From Bacteroidales bacterium UBA1680 (GTDB taxonomy: Bacteria > Bacteroidota > Bacteroidia > Bacteroidales > UBA932): a DNA stretch of 63,516 bases. The stretch covers positions 1 through 63,516 of the forward strand of contig DCKG01000031.1 of assembly GCA_002320605.1 (NCBI GenBank), written 5' to 3'. Below the pieces are notes generated by a model. It searched no databases, was not told the DNA's origin, and was given only the letters and a program-made list of their open reading frames with translations. The position numbers and the translations under genes were made by a program. Positions 26,603 to 35,354 of this stretch are shown here, piece by piece (the stretch's first letter is position 1; each line of letters opens with the position of its first letter).

Positions 26603-28189
26603 ATGCATACTTTTATGTTTGCCCTGTTAGTGGCTGCATTGCCACTTGTGCCTTATCCTCAATATGTTAAGGAGGAACGTGGTAGTTTTAATGCTTCTGG
26701 CGCACATGTGGTGGCTTCCGCCAAAGCCAGCGAACTTTCTGCGGCCGTCATAAATGAGTTTGCAGAGCAATATGCACTAAATGGCTCTGAACGAAATAGA
26801 ATATCTTTTCGCTTAAGGCCATCTATGCCGGAGGAGGCATATGCCATCAAGGTTAGAAAGCATGTGGTTAAGATCCACGCTTCGTCCAATAGGGGATTCG
26901 TCTATGCTATCCAAACGCTGAAACAGCTTCTGACGGCCAGCAATGAAATCCCGTGTGTTACAATAAAGGATAGTCCTCGTTTTGGCTACCGTGGAATGCA
27001 TCTGGACTGTGCAAGGAAATACTATAGCGTGGATTTTATCAAGAAGTATCTTGATATCATGGCTTTCCACAAACTCAACGTTTTTCATTGGCATCTTACG
27101 GATGACCATGGATGGAGGCTAGAAATCAAGAAATATCCTCGCCTCGTTGAAGTCGGAGCTTTTGGAAACATTGGGTCACGTGCGGACTTTGATTCGCTTG
27201 CTCCTTACCCAGTAGAGTACGAAGGGTATTATACCCAGGACGATGTCCGTGAGGTTGTCGAGCATGCGGCGAAATTGGGGATAAATGTCATTCCTGAAAT
27301 TGACTTGCCGGGTCATATGACGGCCGCGATGGCTGCATATCCATGGCTAGGATGCACCGGTGGCCCATACGAAGTTATCCACGTCGTGGGCCCGAGAGGC
27401 AAGGGGCTCGCGCGAGATTCCCTCTGCCCTGGAAAGGAAAGTACCTTTGAATTCATCGAGGATGTTCTTGCGGAAGTAATGAGCATTTTCCCTGGGAAGT
27501 ATATCCATCTTGGTGGCGATGAGTGTATAAAAGACCGTTGGGCGGAGTGCCCGGAGTGCTGTGCGCTTGTTGATAGCCTTGGACTTCAAGACAATGAGCT
27601 AGGCACGAAATGGCAACAGCTTGAGGTCTGGATGATCAACAGATTATCGGAGTTCCTTGCCGAGAATGGACGTAAGGCGATTGTTTGGGATGAGATGCTT
27701 GAAGGTGCTCTCGGAGGTAATGCAACGGTTATGTCATGGAGAGGCGTAGAAACAGGGATCAAGGCTGCCAAAAGGGGGTATGATGTTATAATGTGCCCGG
27801 TGTCTCGAGCATATTTCGACTATTCGCAGTCTGGATTTTATGATAAGGAACCCAAGGCGTTTGCTGGAATCGTGCCTATTGATTCCGTATACTTTTATGA
27901 TCCCCAGATGGGCCTGTCAGAGGCCGAGGCTAAGCATGTTATTGGCGCTCAGGCGAACATGTGGTGCGACGTGATTGGCTCTGAGGAATACGTCGAATAC
28001 ATGCTTCTCCCTCGCTTGGCAGCGTTTAGCGAAGTTCAGTGGTGCAAACTGGACAATAAGGACTGGGGCAGGTTCAAGTCCTCGATGGATGTGGTTCGCA
28101 ATTATTATGATGCGAACGGATATATTTATGCGCGCCACTTGTGGGGTGTGATAGGTCTACCGGGTTATGATTCTCCGATAGAAAATTAG
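26603..28189 (+). CDS. GH20 beta-N-acetylhexosaminidase
   Basis: The exported 528-residue enzyme removes terminal beta-linked GlcNAc or GalNAc. A short signal peptide (MHTFMFALLVAALPLV) is followed by the GH20 N-terminal domain and the TIM barrel. Landmarks are GFVYAIQTLKQLL, RGMHLDCARKYY, HWHLTDDHGWRLE, and HLGGDECIK with the catalytic Asp306-Glu307 pair. Its stop overlaps by a few bases the stop of the convergent ROK-CBM9 gene. It lies near the GlcNAc-oriented utilisation locus and probably takes part in it. Confidence 0.92.
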   Translation: MHTFMFALLVAALPLVPYPQYVKEERGSFNASGAHVVASAKASELSAAVINEFAEQYALNGSERNRISFRLRPSMPEEAYAIKVRKHVVKIHASSNRGFVYAIQTLKQLLTASNEIPCVTIKDSPRFGYRGMHLDCARKYYSVDFIKKYLDIMAFHKLNVFHWHLTDDHGWRLEIKKYPRLVEVGAFGNIGSRADFDSLAPYPVEYEGYYTQDDVREVVEHAAKLGINVIPEIDLPGHMTAAMAAYPWLGCTGGPYEVIHVVGPRGKGLARDSLCPGKESTFEFIEDVLAEVMSIFPGKYIHLGGDECIKDRWAECPECCALVDSLGLQDNELGTKWQQLEVWMINRLSEFLAENGRKAIVWDEMLEGALGGNATVMSWRGVETGIKAAKRGYDVIMCPVSRAYFDYSQSGFYDKEPKAFAGIVPIDSVYFYDPQMGLSEAEAKHVIGAQANMWCDVIGSEEYVEYMLLPRLAAFSEVQWCKLDNKDWGRFKSSMDVVRNYYDANGYIYARHLWGVIGLPGYDSPIEN

Positions 28190-30018
28190 CTTAGGTTGAG
28201 CCTTCCAAAGCACTCTGGCCTGTGGAAGTCTGGTTTCTCAGAATTGACAGGGTTCCAGGACAGGAAGTGTGGATGTGCTGTATGGTCTCCGCACTTGTAG
28301 AAGTTGCCCCTGAGCTGACGTGGGAGATTATTCGCATCAAGTCCGATGACAGTAAACGGAATCAGCATCGTTACGCTCCAACTATAGTTGCCTCCTTCAA
28401 GATCATAGCGCTTTTTCTCCAGAGTGCTCCACCTCTTTACCTTTGCGACTTCCTCGTTAGGAAGAAGCTCTCTGTTGTTCCTGGTAGTACCTTTGCCTAT
28501 TCGGATATATCCTATGCAAGTAATTTCGATATTGTAGTATTCTTCGCCAGCAGATACGAAGAATTCGCAACAACTATCTTCCCATGAGCGATCGTTATCC
28601 TTCATCACGGTTGCGCGAAGATCCATGCCGCTGACACTGAAACTGACGGCGAGATAGTCATGGCTTCTTGCAATTCTAAATATGCATTTAGGCGCATAAG
28701 AGTACAATTCTGGCCAGTTGACTACATCGATTGCTGCACCGGCCGTGTTACGGACAAGCGTCGCTTCTAATTTCCAATCCTCTAAGTCCTCGAGACTCTC
28801 GATATATGGAACGTCAATGCTCTTTGGCTTGCGTTGTTCTGCTGCTGATTCTGGCATGTTCATGAATGACTTGTTTCTAGCTATGAGGCATGCGCCGATT
28901 ACTGCGGCGTCTTTGCTCAATTGCGATGGTATTACTGTTATCTTTTGATTGAGCAGACGTGGGGTATACTGTTTGATTGAGAGCATCACCTGCTCGAGGA
29001 AAAAGTATGGAGGTAGGGAAGTAAGAGGTCCCGCGATCATTATCCCGTCTGGGTTGAAGAGGCTGATCATTCCCGAAAGTATCCTTCCAAGCTCATATCC
29101 AGTTTCGGCAAGAATTTCTATGCAAAGAGGATCTTCCTCTTCCATGGCCTTCATTATGTCGGAGAAAACCACTTCTCCTCCTCCAAGAACCTTGTCGGAA
29201 AGAACCGAAGCGTCTCCTTCCTTAATTTTTGTCATCAGTTTCCTTTGTATTGCGGAGATTGAGACTTCCGTCTCGATGCATCCTTTCTTCCCGCAGTGAC
29301 AGAGCACCCTGTTGTCATAAAAAGGCATGTGACCTATTTCGCCTGCAAAACCCTGGCTTCCAGTATAGAGTTTTCCGTCAATGATTATTCCCAATCCCAG
29401 ACCCCATCCGACGTATACATACAGAAGGTTCTTGAAGGTTTGGTCGGAGGACTGGTATTCTCCGTAGGCCATTGCGTTTGTATCGTTCTCTACGAAGCAG
29501 GTAGTGCCAAGGCCTTTGGCAAGATTTTCTGCGAGGCCTCTGTCGACTCTTCCACGGAAGTTGAAGTTGATGGCACTGATTTGATCCTTGCCGATATCCG
29601 TTAATCCTAATATGTAGGAATTGACTTTATCGCAAAGGTTCTTAATGGGATTGCTCTTTAGATCGAAACGATATTCTTCATCGTCGTCGATGCGGACCAT
29701 GGTTCCGTTCATGTTCATCAGCCCGAACGAAATCCCGAAAACCTTGACATCAACGCCGAGAAAATAGTATGGATCCAGTTTGATGGCATAAATCGTTGCC
29801 TTTCTTCCGACCTTATTGGTGTCCTCACTGGCAAGCGTTACCAGCGATCCATTATCCTTCATCTGGTTAACATACTTGGCAATGGTTGTTGTGCTGAATC
29901 CAGTCAATCCCGCTATTGTCGGTATCGTAAAGCTTTCGTGCGAGAGGGAATACCGATAAATCGCATTCTTGATCCTCAAGAAATGATCCCGTCCCAGTTG
30001 ATCGACTTCTGCTGCCAT
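28186..30018 (-). CDS. ROK regulator fused to a CBM9-like domain
   Basis: This 610-residue protein starts with a winged helix (IPTIAGLTGFSTTTIAKYVNQ). The ROK sugar-kinase fold follows (about 70-390), with FVENDTNAMAYGE, GWGLGLGIIIDG, GFAGEIGHM and the zinc motif CHCGKKGCIETE, as in NagC/Mlc-type repressors. After residue 400 it carries a complete CBM9-like module ending CGDHTAHPHFLSWNPV ... PDFHRPECFGRL, a domain normally found in exported Bacteroidetes proteins. No signal peptide is present, so the module would act in the cytoplasm, perhaps as a second ligand sensor. Likely regulator of the nearby utilisation locus. Confidence 0.85.
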   Translation of the reverse strand: MAAEVDQLGRDHFLRIKNAIYRYSLSHESFTIPTIAGLTGFSTTTIAKYVNQMKDNGSLVTLASEDTNKVGRKATIYAIKLDPYYFLGVDVKVFGISFGLMNMNGTMVRIDDDEEYRFDLKSNPIKNLCDKVNSYILGLTDIGKDQISAINFNFRGRVDRGLAENLAKGLGTTCFVENDTNAMAYGEYQSSDQTFKNLLYVYVGWGLGLGIIIDGKLYTGSQGFAGEIGHMPFYDNRVLCHCGKKGCIETEVSISAIQRKLMTKIKEGDASVLSDKVLGGGEVVFSDIMKAMEEEDPLCIEILAETGYELGRILSGMISLFNPDGIMIAGPLTSLPPYFFLEQVMLSIKQYTPRLLNQKITVIPSQLSKDAAVIGACLIARNKSFMNMPESAAEQRKPKSIDVPYIESLEDLEDWKLEATLVRNTAGAAIDVVNWPELYSYAPKCIFRIARSHDYLAVSFSVSGMDLRATVMKDNDRSWEDSCCEFFVSAGEEYYNIEITCIGYIRIGKGTTRNNRELLPNEEVAKVKRWSTLEKKRYDLEGGNYSWSVTMLIPFTVIGLDANNLPRQLRGNFYKCGDHTAHPHFLSWNPVNSEKPDFHRPECFGRLNLS

Positions 30019-30141
30019 TTATCTACGTGCTTTGTAAATTGACGATAAATTTAATTAAAAAATAGCCAATCATGCGGAAAATATGAAAATTTATTTTTTA
30101 TGGATACTGCTGTCGACCGGAATCTGGAAGATAAATGAATG

Positions 30142-30178
30142 AAAAAGAGGACTGTCCCGCATGCGGGACAGTCCTCTT
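30142..30178 (-). terminator. 34-base perfect palindrome with T-run
   Basis: From 30145 to 30178 the DNA is an exact 34-base inverted repeat (arms AAGAGGACTGTCCCGCA). On the minus strand it is followed by CTTTTTC. It lies past the stop of the BACON lipoprotein gene and is its likely terminator, shielding the ROK gene. Confidence 0.75.
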
Positions 30179-30248
30179 AGAGCGACGAAATCAGTCGGCT
30201 GTTTTAAGGCAAGGCACAAAAAGTGTCAGCCAAAGTTTAAAAACGATA

Positions 30249-32249
30249 CTATTCCCAGAACAATACGCCCGTAGAGAAGGTAGGAGCTTCCTTTCCGTTC
30301 TTTCCAACATATGTGCTGAAATTCTCTTTCGTTATTTCGACAATATCGTGGAATTCGCCATCTACATATCTGTCAGCAATTTTGCCTTTGGCTTTATTCC
30401 CGGAGAATTTAGCATTTGCGTTATTGACATTGCCCACAAAAATGCCCCTTGTGATGCCCGATGGTGAGCAAACAGTACAATTGCTCATGTTTCCATTATA
30501 AGAGCCTCCCTGAGCGATCACTGAAACGATGCCCCCAACAACTGATTTCCCGTCACGGTTGATGATGTCTCCGTAGTTCTCGCAGTTCTCAATCACTGAA
30601 CCGATAGCATCGTTGTCGTATGCTACGATACCACCAGCGCGTCCATATGAGGTCTCTGCGTTGCGGAGGAAGTCGTAAGCTTTGATCATTACCTTTCCGT
30701 AATTCTTGCAGTTCCTGATGATTGATCCGTCTCTTGTAACTCCGACGATTCCACCGACCTTGCAAATCTCACCATAAAGATCTGTCCTGTTGGTGCAGTC
30801 CTCGATACGTACGCGAACAGTCTTTGAAGCATCGCCCATTGGGTGCTCAGGGCTGACCGTATAGTCGCCCCTTGAGAATCCTACGAGTCCTCCGACGCAG
30901 TGTTCAGTACTGTTTGCGACGGTATTTGATTTGAATCCTTCGAACTTGCCGTTGAATTCGCAATTCGTCATTACGCAATCTCCATGGTCTCCATTTGCGC
31001 AGAGGTATCCGACGATGCCCCCAACAAAGACTCTGGTATAGTCAGCATGGTTGCGGACGGATGACTTGACGGTTCCGTATACCTTGATGTTTTCAATCCG
31101 GCAAGCGATAGCTGAGCTGGTAAGGAAACCATATGCGCAACCGGCATCCTGGGTCGTATTTACCTCGAGGGTGCATGTGTTGTCGAATGTGAGGTTCTTG
31201 ACGGTAGCGTTATATAGGGCTCCGAAGAATCCGGTGTACCCCTTGTTGGTGCTATTATCATTTGCGACAAGATGCAGTCCGCTGATTGTATGTCCGTTGC
31301 CGTTGAATACACCGTTTCCGGAATTGTACCTCCGGCCGAATATCCTGACGGTATCAGCACTGATGGAGTAATTGCCTACGAGGGTGAGATCTCCAGGATT
31401 TCCAATAGGAGTCCACTCCTTGATGGAAGAGAGGTCGAGGTCTGCGAGGAGGCAGATTTCGCCATCTTCGTTTACCCATTTGCTGAGGTCGTGTGTTTGA
31501 TAGTCTCCGTTGTTTGATGCTTCTACGAATTCAAGTAAATCTTGGACTGTCTTGATGCCGATATTCGAAGAATATGGATCTTGATGGACGGTGATAGATT
31601 TTGGTTCAAGGCCTTCGGTGGTGAAGGTGACAGTGCCTTCTCTGTCGCTCTTTACTTGGTTGGCTGAGATGGTGAATGTCGCCTTGCCGGAACCGGAGGC
31701 TGGATTGCCGTCGTTTGGAACGATCCAGTCGGCATCGGTTGCAATCTTATAATCTGATGTCGCATCGATGTCCACGGTCATCGTTCCGCCTTCGTGGGTG
31801 AACCTGGTGTTGTCCGCCTTTACTTCAAGCCTGAGCTGCACCAAAGGGATCTGAATGATGACAAATGCCTGATCGGTAAGCCCATTGGCTGAAATGGTTA
31901 CGATGGCTTTCCTGTTCTCTTCGGCGGAGTGTTCGAATGCGTCGATGACGAAGGAGACACTCTTGTCCTCTGCTGGCTTGTCTACTGACCTCGTAGGTGG
32001 CACATATGTCACCCAATTGCACTCTTCGCCGTTTGCGCCTTCGATGGCTACGGTGAAGTCGACATTCGTGTTGACTGCGGCGGTGATTGTATCCTTCTTG
32101 CCGCCGATTTCGTAGGCTTGCAAGCCTTTCCATCTCATTTCCTCATCATAGACTGTCGGTTTTGGATCTGGCTTGTCGGCAGAATCCTTTTTGCAACTTG
32201 CTGCCAATCCGATAAGGACGACGATAAACATAAATAAGTACTTTTTCAT
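30249..32249 (-). CDS. BACON/GLUG-repeat surface lipoprotein
   Basis: The 666-residue lipoprotein (lipobox AASC) carries two BACON-type Ig-like domains (about 50-230; ATSDYKIATDADWI and GTVTFTTEGLEPKSITVHQ). A C-terminal beta-solenoid with GLUG-like repeats follows (FNGNGHTISGLHL, FFGALYNATVKNLTF, GGIVGYLC, GGLVGFSRG, GGIVGVTRDG). BACON domains are linked to carbohydrate or mucin binding in Bacteroidetes. It is the second gene of a leftward pair after the DUF4886 gene, with eight bases between them. A surface glycan-binding role is inferred. Confidence 0.8.
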   Translation of the reverse strand: MKKYLFMFIVVLIGLAASCKKDSADKPDPKPTVYDEEMRWKGLQAYEIGGKKDTITAAVNTNVDFTVAIEGANGEECNWVTYVPPTRSVDKPAEDKSVSFVIDAFEHSAEENRKAIVTISANGLTDQAFVIIQIPLVQLRLEVKADNTRFTHEGGTMTVDIDATSDYKIATDADWIVPNDGNPASGSGKATFTISANQVKSDREGTVTFTTEGLEPKSITVHQDPYSSNIGIKTVQDLLEFVEASNNGDYQTHDLSKWVNEDGEICLLADLDLSSIKEWTPIGNPGDLTLVGNYSISADTVRIFGRRYNSGNGVFNGNGHTISGLHLVANDNSTNKGYTGFFGALYNATVKNLTFDNTCTLEVNTTQDAGCAYGFLTSSAIACRIENIKVYGTVKSSVRNHADYTRVFVGGIVGYLCANGDHGDCVMTNCEFNGKFEGFKSNTVANSTEHCVGGLVGFSRGDYTVSPEHPMGDASKTVRVRIEDCTNRTDLYGEICKVGGIVGVTRDGSIIRNCKNYGKVMIKAYDFLRNAETSYGRAGGIVAYDNDAIGSVIENCENYGDIINRDGKSVVGGIVSVIAQGGSYNGNMSNCTVCSPSGITRGIFVGNVNNANAKFSGNKAKGKIADRYVDGEFHDIVEITKENFSTYVGKNGKEAPTFSTGVLFWE

Positions 32250-32257
32250 CTCATTAT

Positions 32258-33592
32258 TTAATTGATTACAGTTTGTTCTGCTATTTTTTGAAGTTCTAGT
32301 GCTGCCTTATGCGGCAGGTTGCAGTCGGAGGCACTCTTCGTAAAGGGCTTGCCGTATATCATAAGGTAATTCACGCATGCTTTGAGATATGCTGCGTATT
32401 CGCTCTGATGCTTGTTGTCGCTGTATTCGGTATTAAAGCCGGCTGCCCTTGCGGATGCGAATGCCGTACCGATGGGGGATGGCGTTGCTCCCACCTTTGC
32501 TGCGATTGCGGTTGTGCCTCCAATCAGTGCGGCATCAAACGCCTCGTAGCTGCCGTAGCTCATGAAGTTGGACATCGAGTATGCCCATGTGTTTTCAAGA
32601 AGTATGGCGCAATCTGGTGATGCACTGTGAATTAGACTGACAAGATTCTTCGTGTCCGAAAGAGTCGTCTGTGACGTACTGGATTTCGGATTATTGTAAT
32701 AGCTGGAGTGCTTTGTGCTCTGATCTTGGAGTATCGCATAGTCGTATCCTCCCTCTTTAGCAACTGCTTTAGAAAGTTTCAGAGACAGGTGCTGCCCCAA
32801 GGTCAGCCCTCCTTTGACATTCATCCTGAGGTCGATTTGATGCCCTTCGCTACGTGCGATTTCCTTCATCATCCAAACAGGAGCATAGTAAAAGCTGAAT
32901 GAGTTTCCAAGAGCCGCAATCTTTTTAGTTTCAGTCGTAGCGGGAAATTTTGATGCCGGATAGGCAAGAATGCGGCAGCCCTCGAAATTGAATGGCGCTA
33001 TACATACTGTTCCTGTACTCGAACCTCCTCGCGTTATTTTGCATCTCATGAGAAGCGTGTCATTCTGGATTGGCTCTGAGGTGGTAAAATGTTCAATGAA
33101 GGTCGTGTTGCTGCTTGTCGAGGATCCGATGGTCGCAAAAGTCCTTCCTTTTTTCCACTCTCCGTCAGACTTGTACTCGAATATCCATTCGGATGGCGCA
33201 TTGTTTCCTGATACATCTATGGTCAGAAAGAAATCAATATCCGTAGATTTTTCCAAATCTTCCATTGGGACGCCAAATAGCAGATAATCTCCTTCCTGAA
33301 GTCCTGTTACGCTTAGTCCCGATGCGGAGCCAAACGAGAGTTCGTTTCCGGTCTCGGAAACGGCTGTGATATATGCCTTGTTTCGGCCTTCTCCAGCGGT
33401 GGCGTAGCAAATTCCTGCGGCGCGCCAGTTTGCGCTTGCAAGGTTTTGCGTAATCTGCCACCTGCTGTCTAAAGGAGTGCCAACAACTTTTGCTGTGGGT
33501 TCTGGGTTTGGCACATCCTGCTGCTTATTGCAGGATAGGGCGGCTAAGCAGGCGAGTGCGGCGAGCAGCATGTTAGGTATTTCTTTTTTCAA
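32258..33592 (-). CDS. DUF4886 SGNH-like hydrolase lipoprotein
   Basis: The 444-residue lipoprotein (lipobox ALSC) has an N-terminal beta-sandwich of about 190 residues. A DUF4886 domain follows with the SGNH-type block LGNSFSFYYAP (serine nucleophile) and DYAILQDQSTKHS. Late residues around DNKHQSEYAAYL offer the Asp/His pair. A glycan esterase acting at the cell surface is plausible; no substrate is known. It is first in the leftward arm of the locus and diverges from the phosphodiester glycosidase operon. Confidence 0.75.
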   Translation of the reverse strand: MKKEIPNMLLAALACLAALSCNKQQDVPNPEPTAKVVGTPLDSRWQITQNLASANWRAAGICYATAGEGRNKAYITAVSETGNELSFGSASGLSVTGLQEGDYLLFGVPMEDLEKSTDIDFFLTIDVSGNNAPSEWIFEYKSDGEWKKGRTFATIGSSTSSNTTFIEHFTTSEPIQNDTLLMRCKITRGGSSTGTVCIAPFNFEGCRILAYPASKFPATTETKKIAALGNSFSFYYAPVWMMKEIARSEGHQIDLRMNVKGGLTLGQHLSLKLSKAVAKEGGYDYAILQDQSTKHSSYYNNPKSSTSQTTLSDTKNLVSLIHSASPDCAILLENTWAYSMSNFMSYGSYEAFDAALIGGTTAIAAKVGATPSPIGTAFASARAAGFNTEYSDNKHQSEYAAYLKACVNYLMIYGKPFTKSASDCNLPHKAALELQKIAEQTVIN

Positions 33593-33649
33593 CGTTCTTA
33601 TGTTTTACGCTCCAAATTTAAAAATAATTTCCAAATATTTTGCTAATTA

Positions 33650-33682
33650 TTGAAATAATTTCAAAAATAATGTTGAAATAAT
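33650..33682. promoter_or_regulatory. Repeated TTGAAATAAT sites between divergent operons
   Basis: TTGAAATAAT occurs at 33650-33659 and 33673-33682, and GAAATAATTTC (33652-33662) is palindromic. They lie in the 140-base AT-rich gap between the two arms of the utilisation locus, a natural place for a ROK operator. Binding is inferred. Confidence 0.4.
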
Positions 33683-33732
33683 ATGGAAATTCAAAATAAT
33701 TAACCATCTTTGTGGTAAATAAGCATCATTAA

Positions 33733-35349
33733 ATGTCAACGCTTAGCTATATACGCATTCTTTTCTCAATTGCCTTGGCTTTGGGCTCTGTTTCATGCAA
33801 GCCTGCGGAGGTGATAGATGCCCCTGAGCATCCGGTTCAGCTTCAGGCTCCTTCCCATATTTGGTTCGAGAGAATTTCTGATTCGATGCTGAAGGTTTCC
33901 TGGCGTTCCGATACGGCTTCGGTTGCATCTTATATTATATATAATGGGGAAGAGAAGATTGGAACTGCCTCGAATACTGTCAGTGAGTATGTCATTACTT
34001 CTGGTTTGGCTCTCGGCGATACATATCAGATAGGAATATGCGCAGAGCCGTCCGATGAGCATCACGTTGCTTCTGAAATTGGCTACTCTGAATATAAGAT
34101 GGTTCCTAAGGCTGACATCCCATCAAGTAGCATTGAGTCTGTGAATTCGACTGCTGCGGCACTGGCATTTTCTGTAAGAATCAGAAACGTTGCGGCTTGC
34201 GCCAATCCTGAATTTGGTATTTGTTGGTGTGAGCGCGGGGTGGGCGATCCTACTATGGAGGATAATTATTTAGCCGGTCCTGCAATTCCGGAAAGCGGTC
34301 CCGTGCTTCAGGTGATACCCAACACATGTCTCGACTATGGGAAAGAATATTCTTCTCGTGTCTTCATCCGCACCGACGAAGGTGTTTATTATGGAGAGAC
34401 GGAAGATGTCTCTCTTGGGGATGGTCCGGAGGCAATCGTACTCGATTGGACGAAGTATGATTCTTCTGCTATTCCCGCGGAAATTGAAGTATATGGCACC
34501 ACATCGAAATTGAATGGGAGAAATTTCCGTGCATGGTATGCCATCTGCGACCTTCAGCACTCAGATATTGAGCTTCGCACGAACATCCCGAATTCGGTAG
34601 CTACCATTGATGATCAAAGCGCATCATTCTACGGAGACTGCTATCTTCTTGTCAACGGTGGATATTTCGCTGCTGGCGAACATACTGGTATTGCAATCAA
34701 TGATTATATAGTTACGGGATCCATCAGCAATGCCAGAGGGTCGATTGATCCTTCAGACAAAGAAAACAATGAAAGGTACCCGACGACTAGGGGCATTTTT
34801 GGAGTTGATGATGTCGGCCGTCCTTCTGCAATGTGGGCTGCTGGTTCCGCTCCTCAGTATTTCGCCAGCCCTATGCCATCGGTCAAAGGAGAACAGAAGT
34901 ATCCTATGAATGTAAGCGAGTGGGAGTCGGCGAATAAGGTAGATTGGTCTCCGCGCGCAGCAATTAGTGCGGGCCCGCTCCTTCTCAAAAATGGGAAATG
35001 CCCATTCGACTTTACGTCGACTCCAAGAGGTGGTAACTATTACTATTCTAATTATGAGTTTATTGCGGACGATATTTTTGGATCAGATGTTTATTGCGAT
35101 CGAACGGCGATTGGTTGCACGGCAGAAGGGAAGACCGTGATTTTTATCTGCGATGGTAGAATTTCAGCAAGTCGTGGCGCTACGCTTCTCGAGCTTGCGA
35201 TGATAATGAAGGGAATTGGGTGTACTGATGCCCTCAACCTCGATGGTGGTGGGTCTACGGGAATGATGGTTGGCACAACGCACGTAGGAGACATTACTGG
35301 CGGAAACCGTAAGGTCAAGTCAACGGTAGGATTCTTTAGAAAAAAATAA
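33733..35349 (+). CDS. Phosphodiester glycosidase (NAGPA-like) lipoprotein
   Basis: NAGPA-type enzymes release alpha-linked GlcNAc from a phosphodiester; the human one uncovers mannose 6-phosphate. This 538-residue lipoprotein (lipobox VSC) has an N-terminal fibronectin-III-like part, then the phosphodiester glycosidase domain. Landmarks are LLVNGGYFAA (about 305), SPRAAISAGPLLLKNG and DALNLDGGGSTGMM (about 498-511), the hallmark. It opens the rightward operon, five bases before susC. Together with GH89 it suggests an alpha-GlcNAc glycan, possibly phosphodiester-linked. Confidence 0.85.
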   Translation: MSTLSYIRILFSIALALGSVSCKPAEVIDAPEHPVQLQAPSHIWFERISDSMLKVSWRSDTASVASYIIYNGEEKIGTASNTVSEYVITSGLALGDTYQIGICAEPSDEHHVASEIGYSEYKMVPKADIPSSSIESVNSTAAALAFSVRIRNVAACANPEFGICWCERGVGDPTMEDNYLAGPAIPESGPVLQVIPNTCLDYGKEYSSRVFIRTDEGVYYGETEDVSLGDGPEAIVLDWTKYDSSAIPAEIEVYGTTSKLNGRNFRAWYAICDLQHSDIELRTNIPNSVATIDDQSASFYGDCYLLVNGGYFAAGEHTGIAINDYIVTGSISNARGSIDPSDKENNERYPTTRGIFGVDDVGRPSAMWAAGSAPQYFASPMPSVKGEQKYPMNVSEWESANKVDWSPRAAISAGPLLLKNGKCPFDFTSTPRGGNYYYSNYEFIADDIFGSDVYCDRTAIGCTAEGKTVIFICDGRISASRGATLLELAMIMKGIGCTDALNLDGGGSTGMMVGTTHVGDITGGNRKVKSTVGFFRKK

Positions 35350-35354
35350 GAGAT

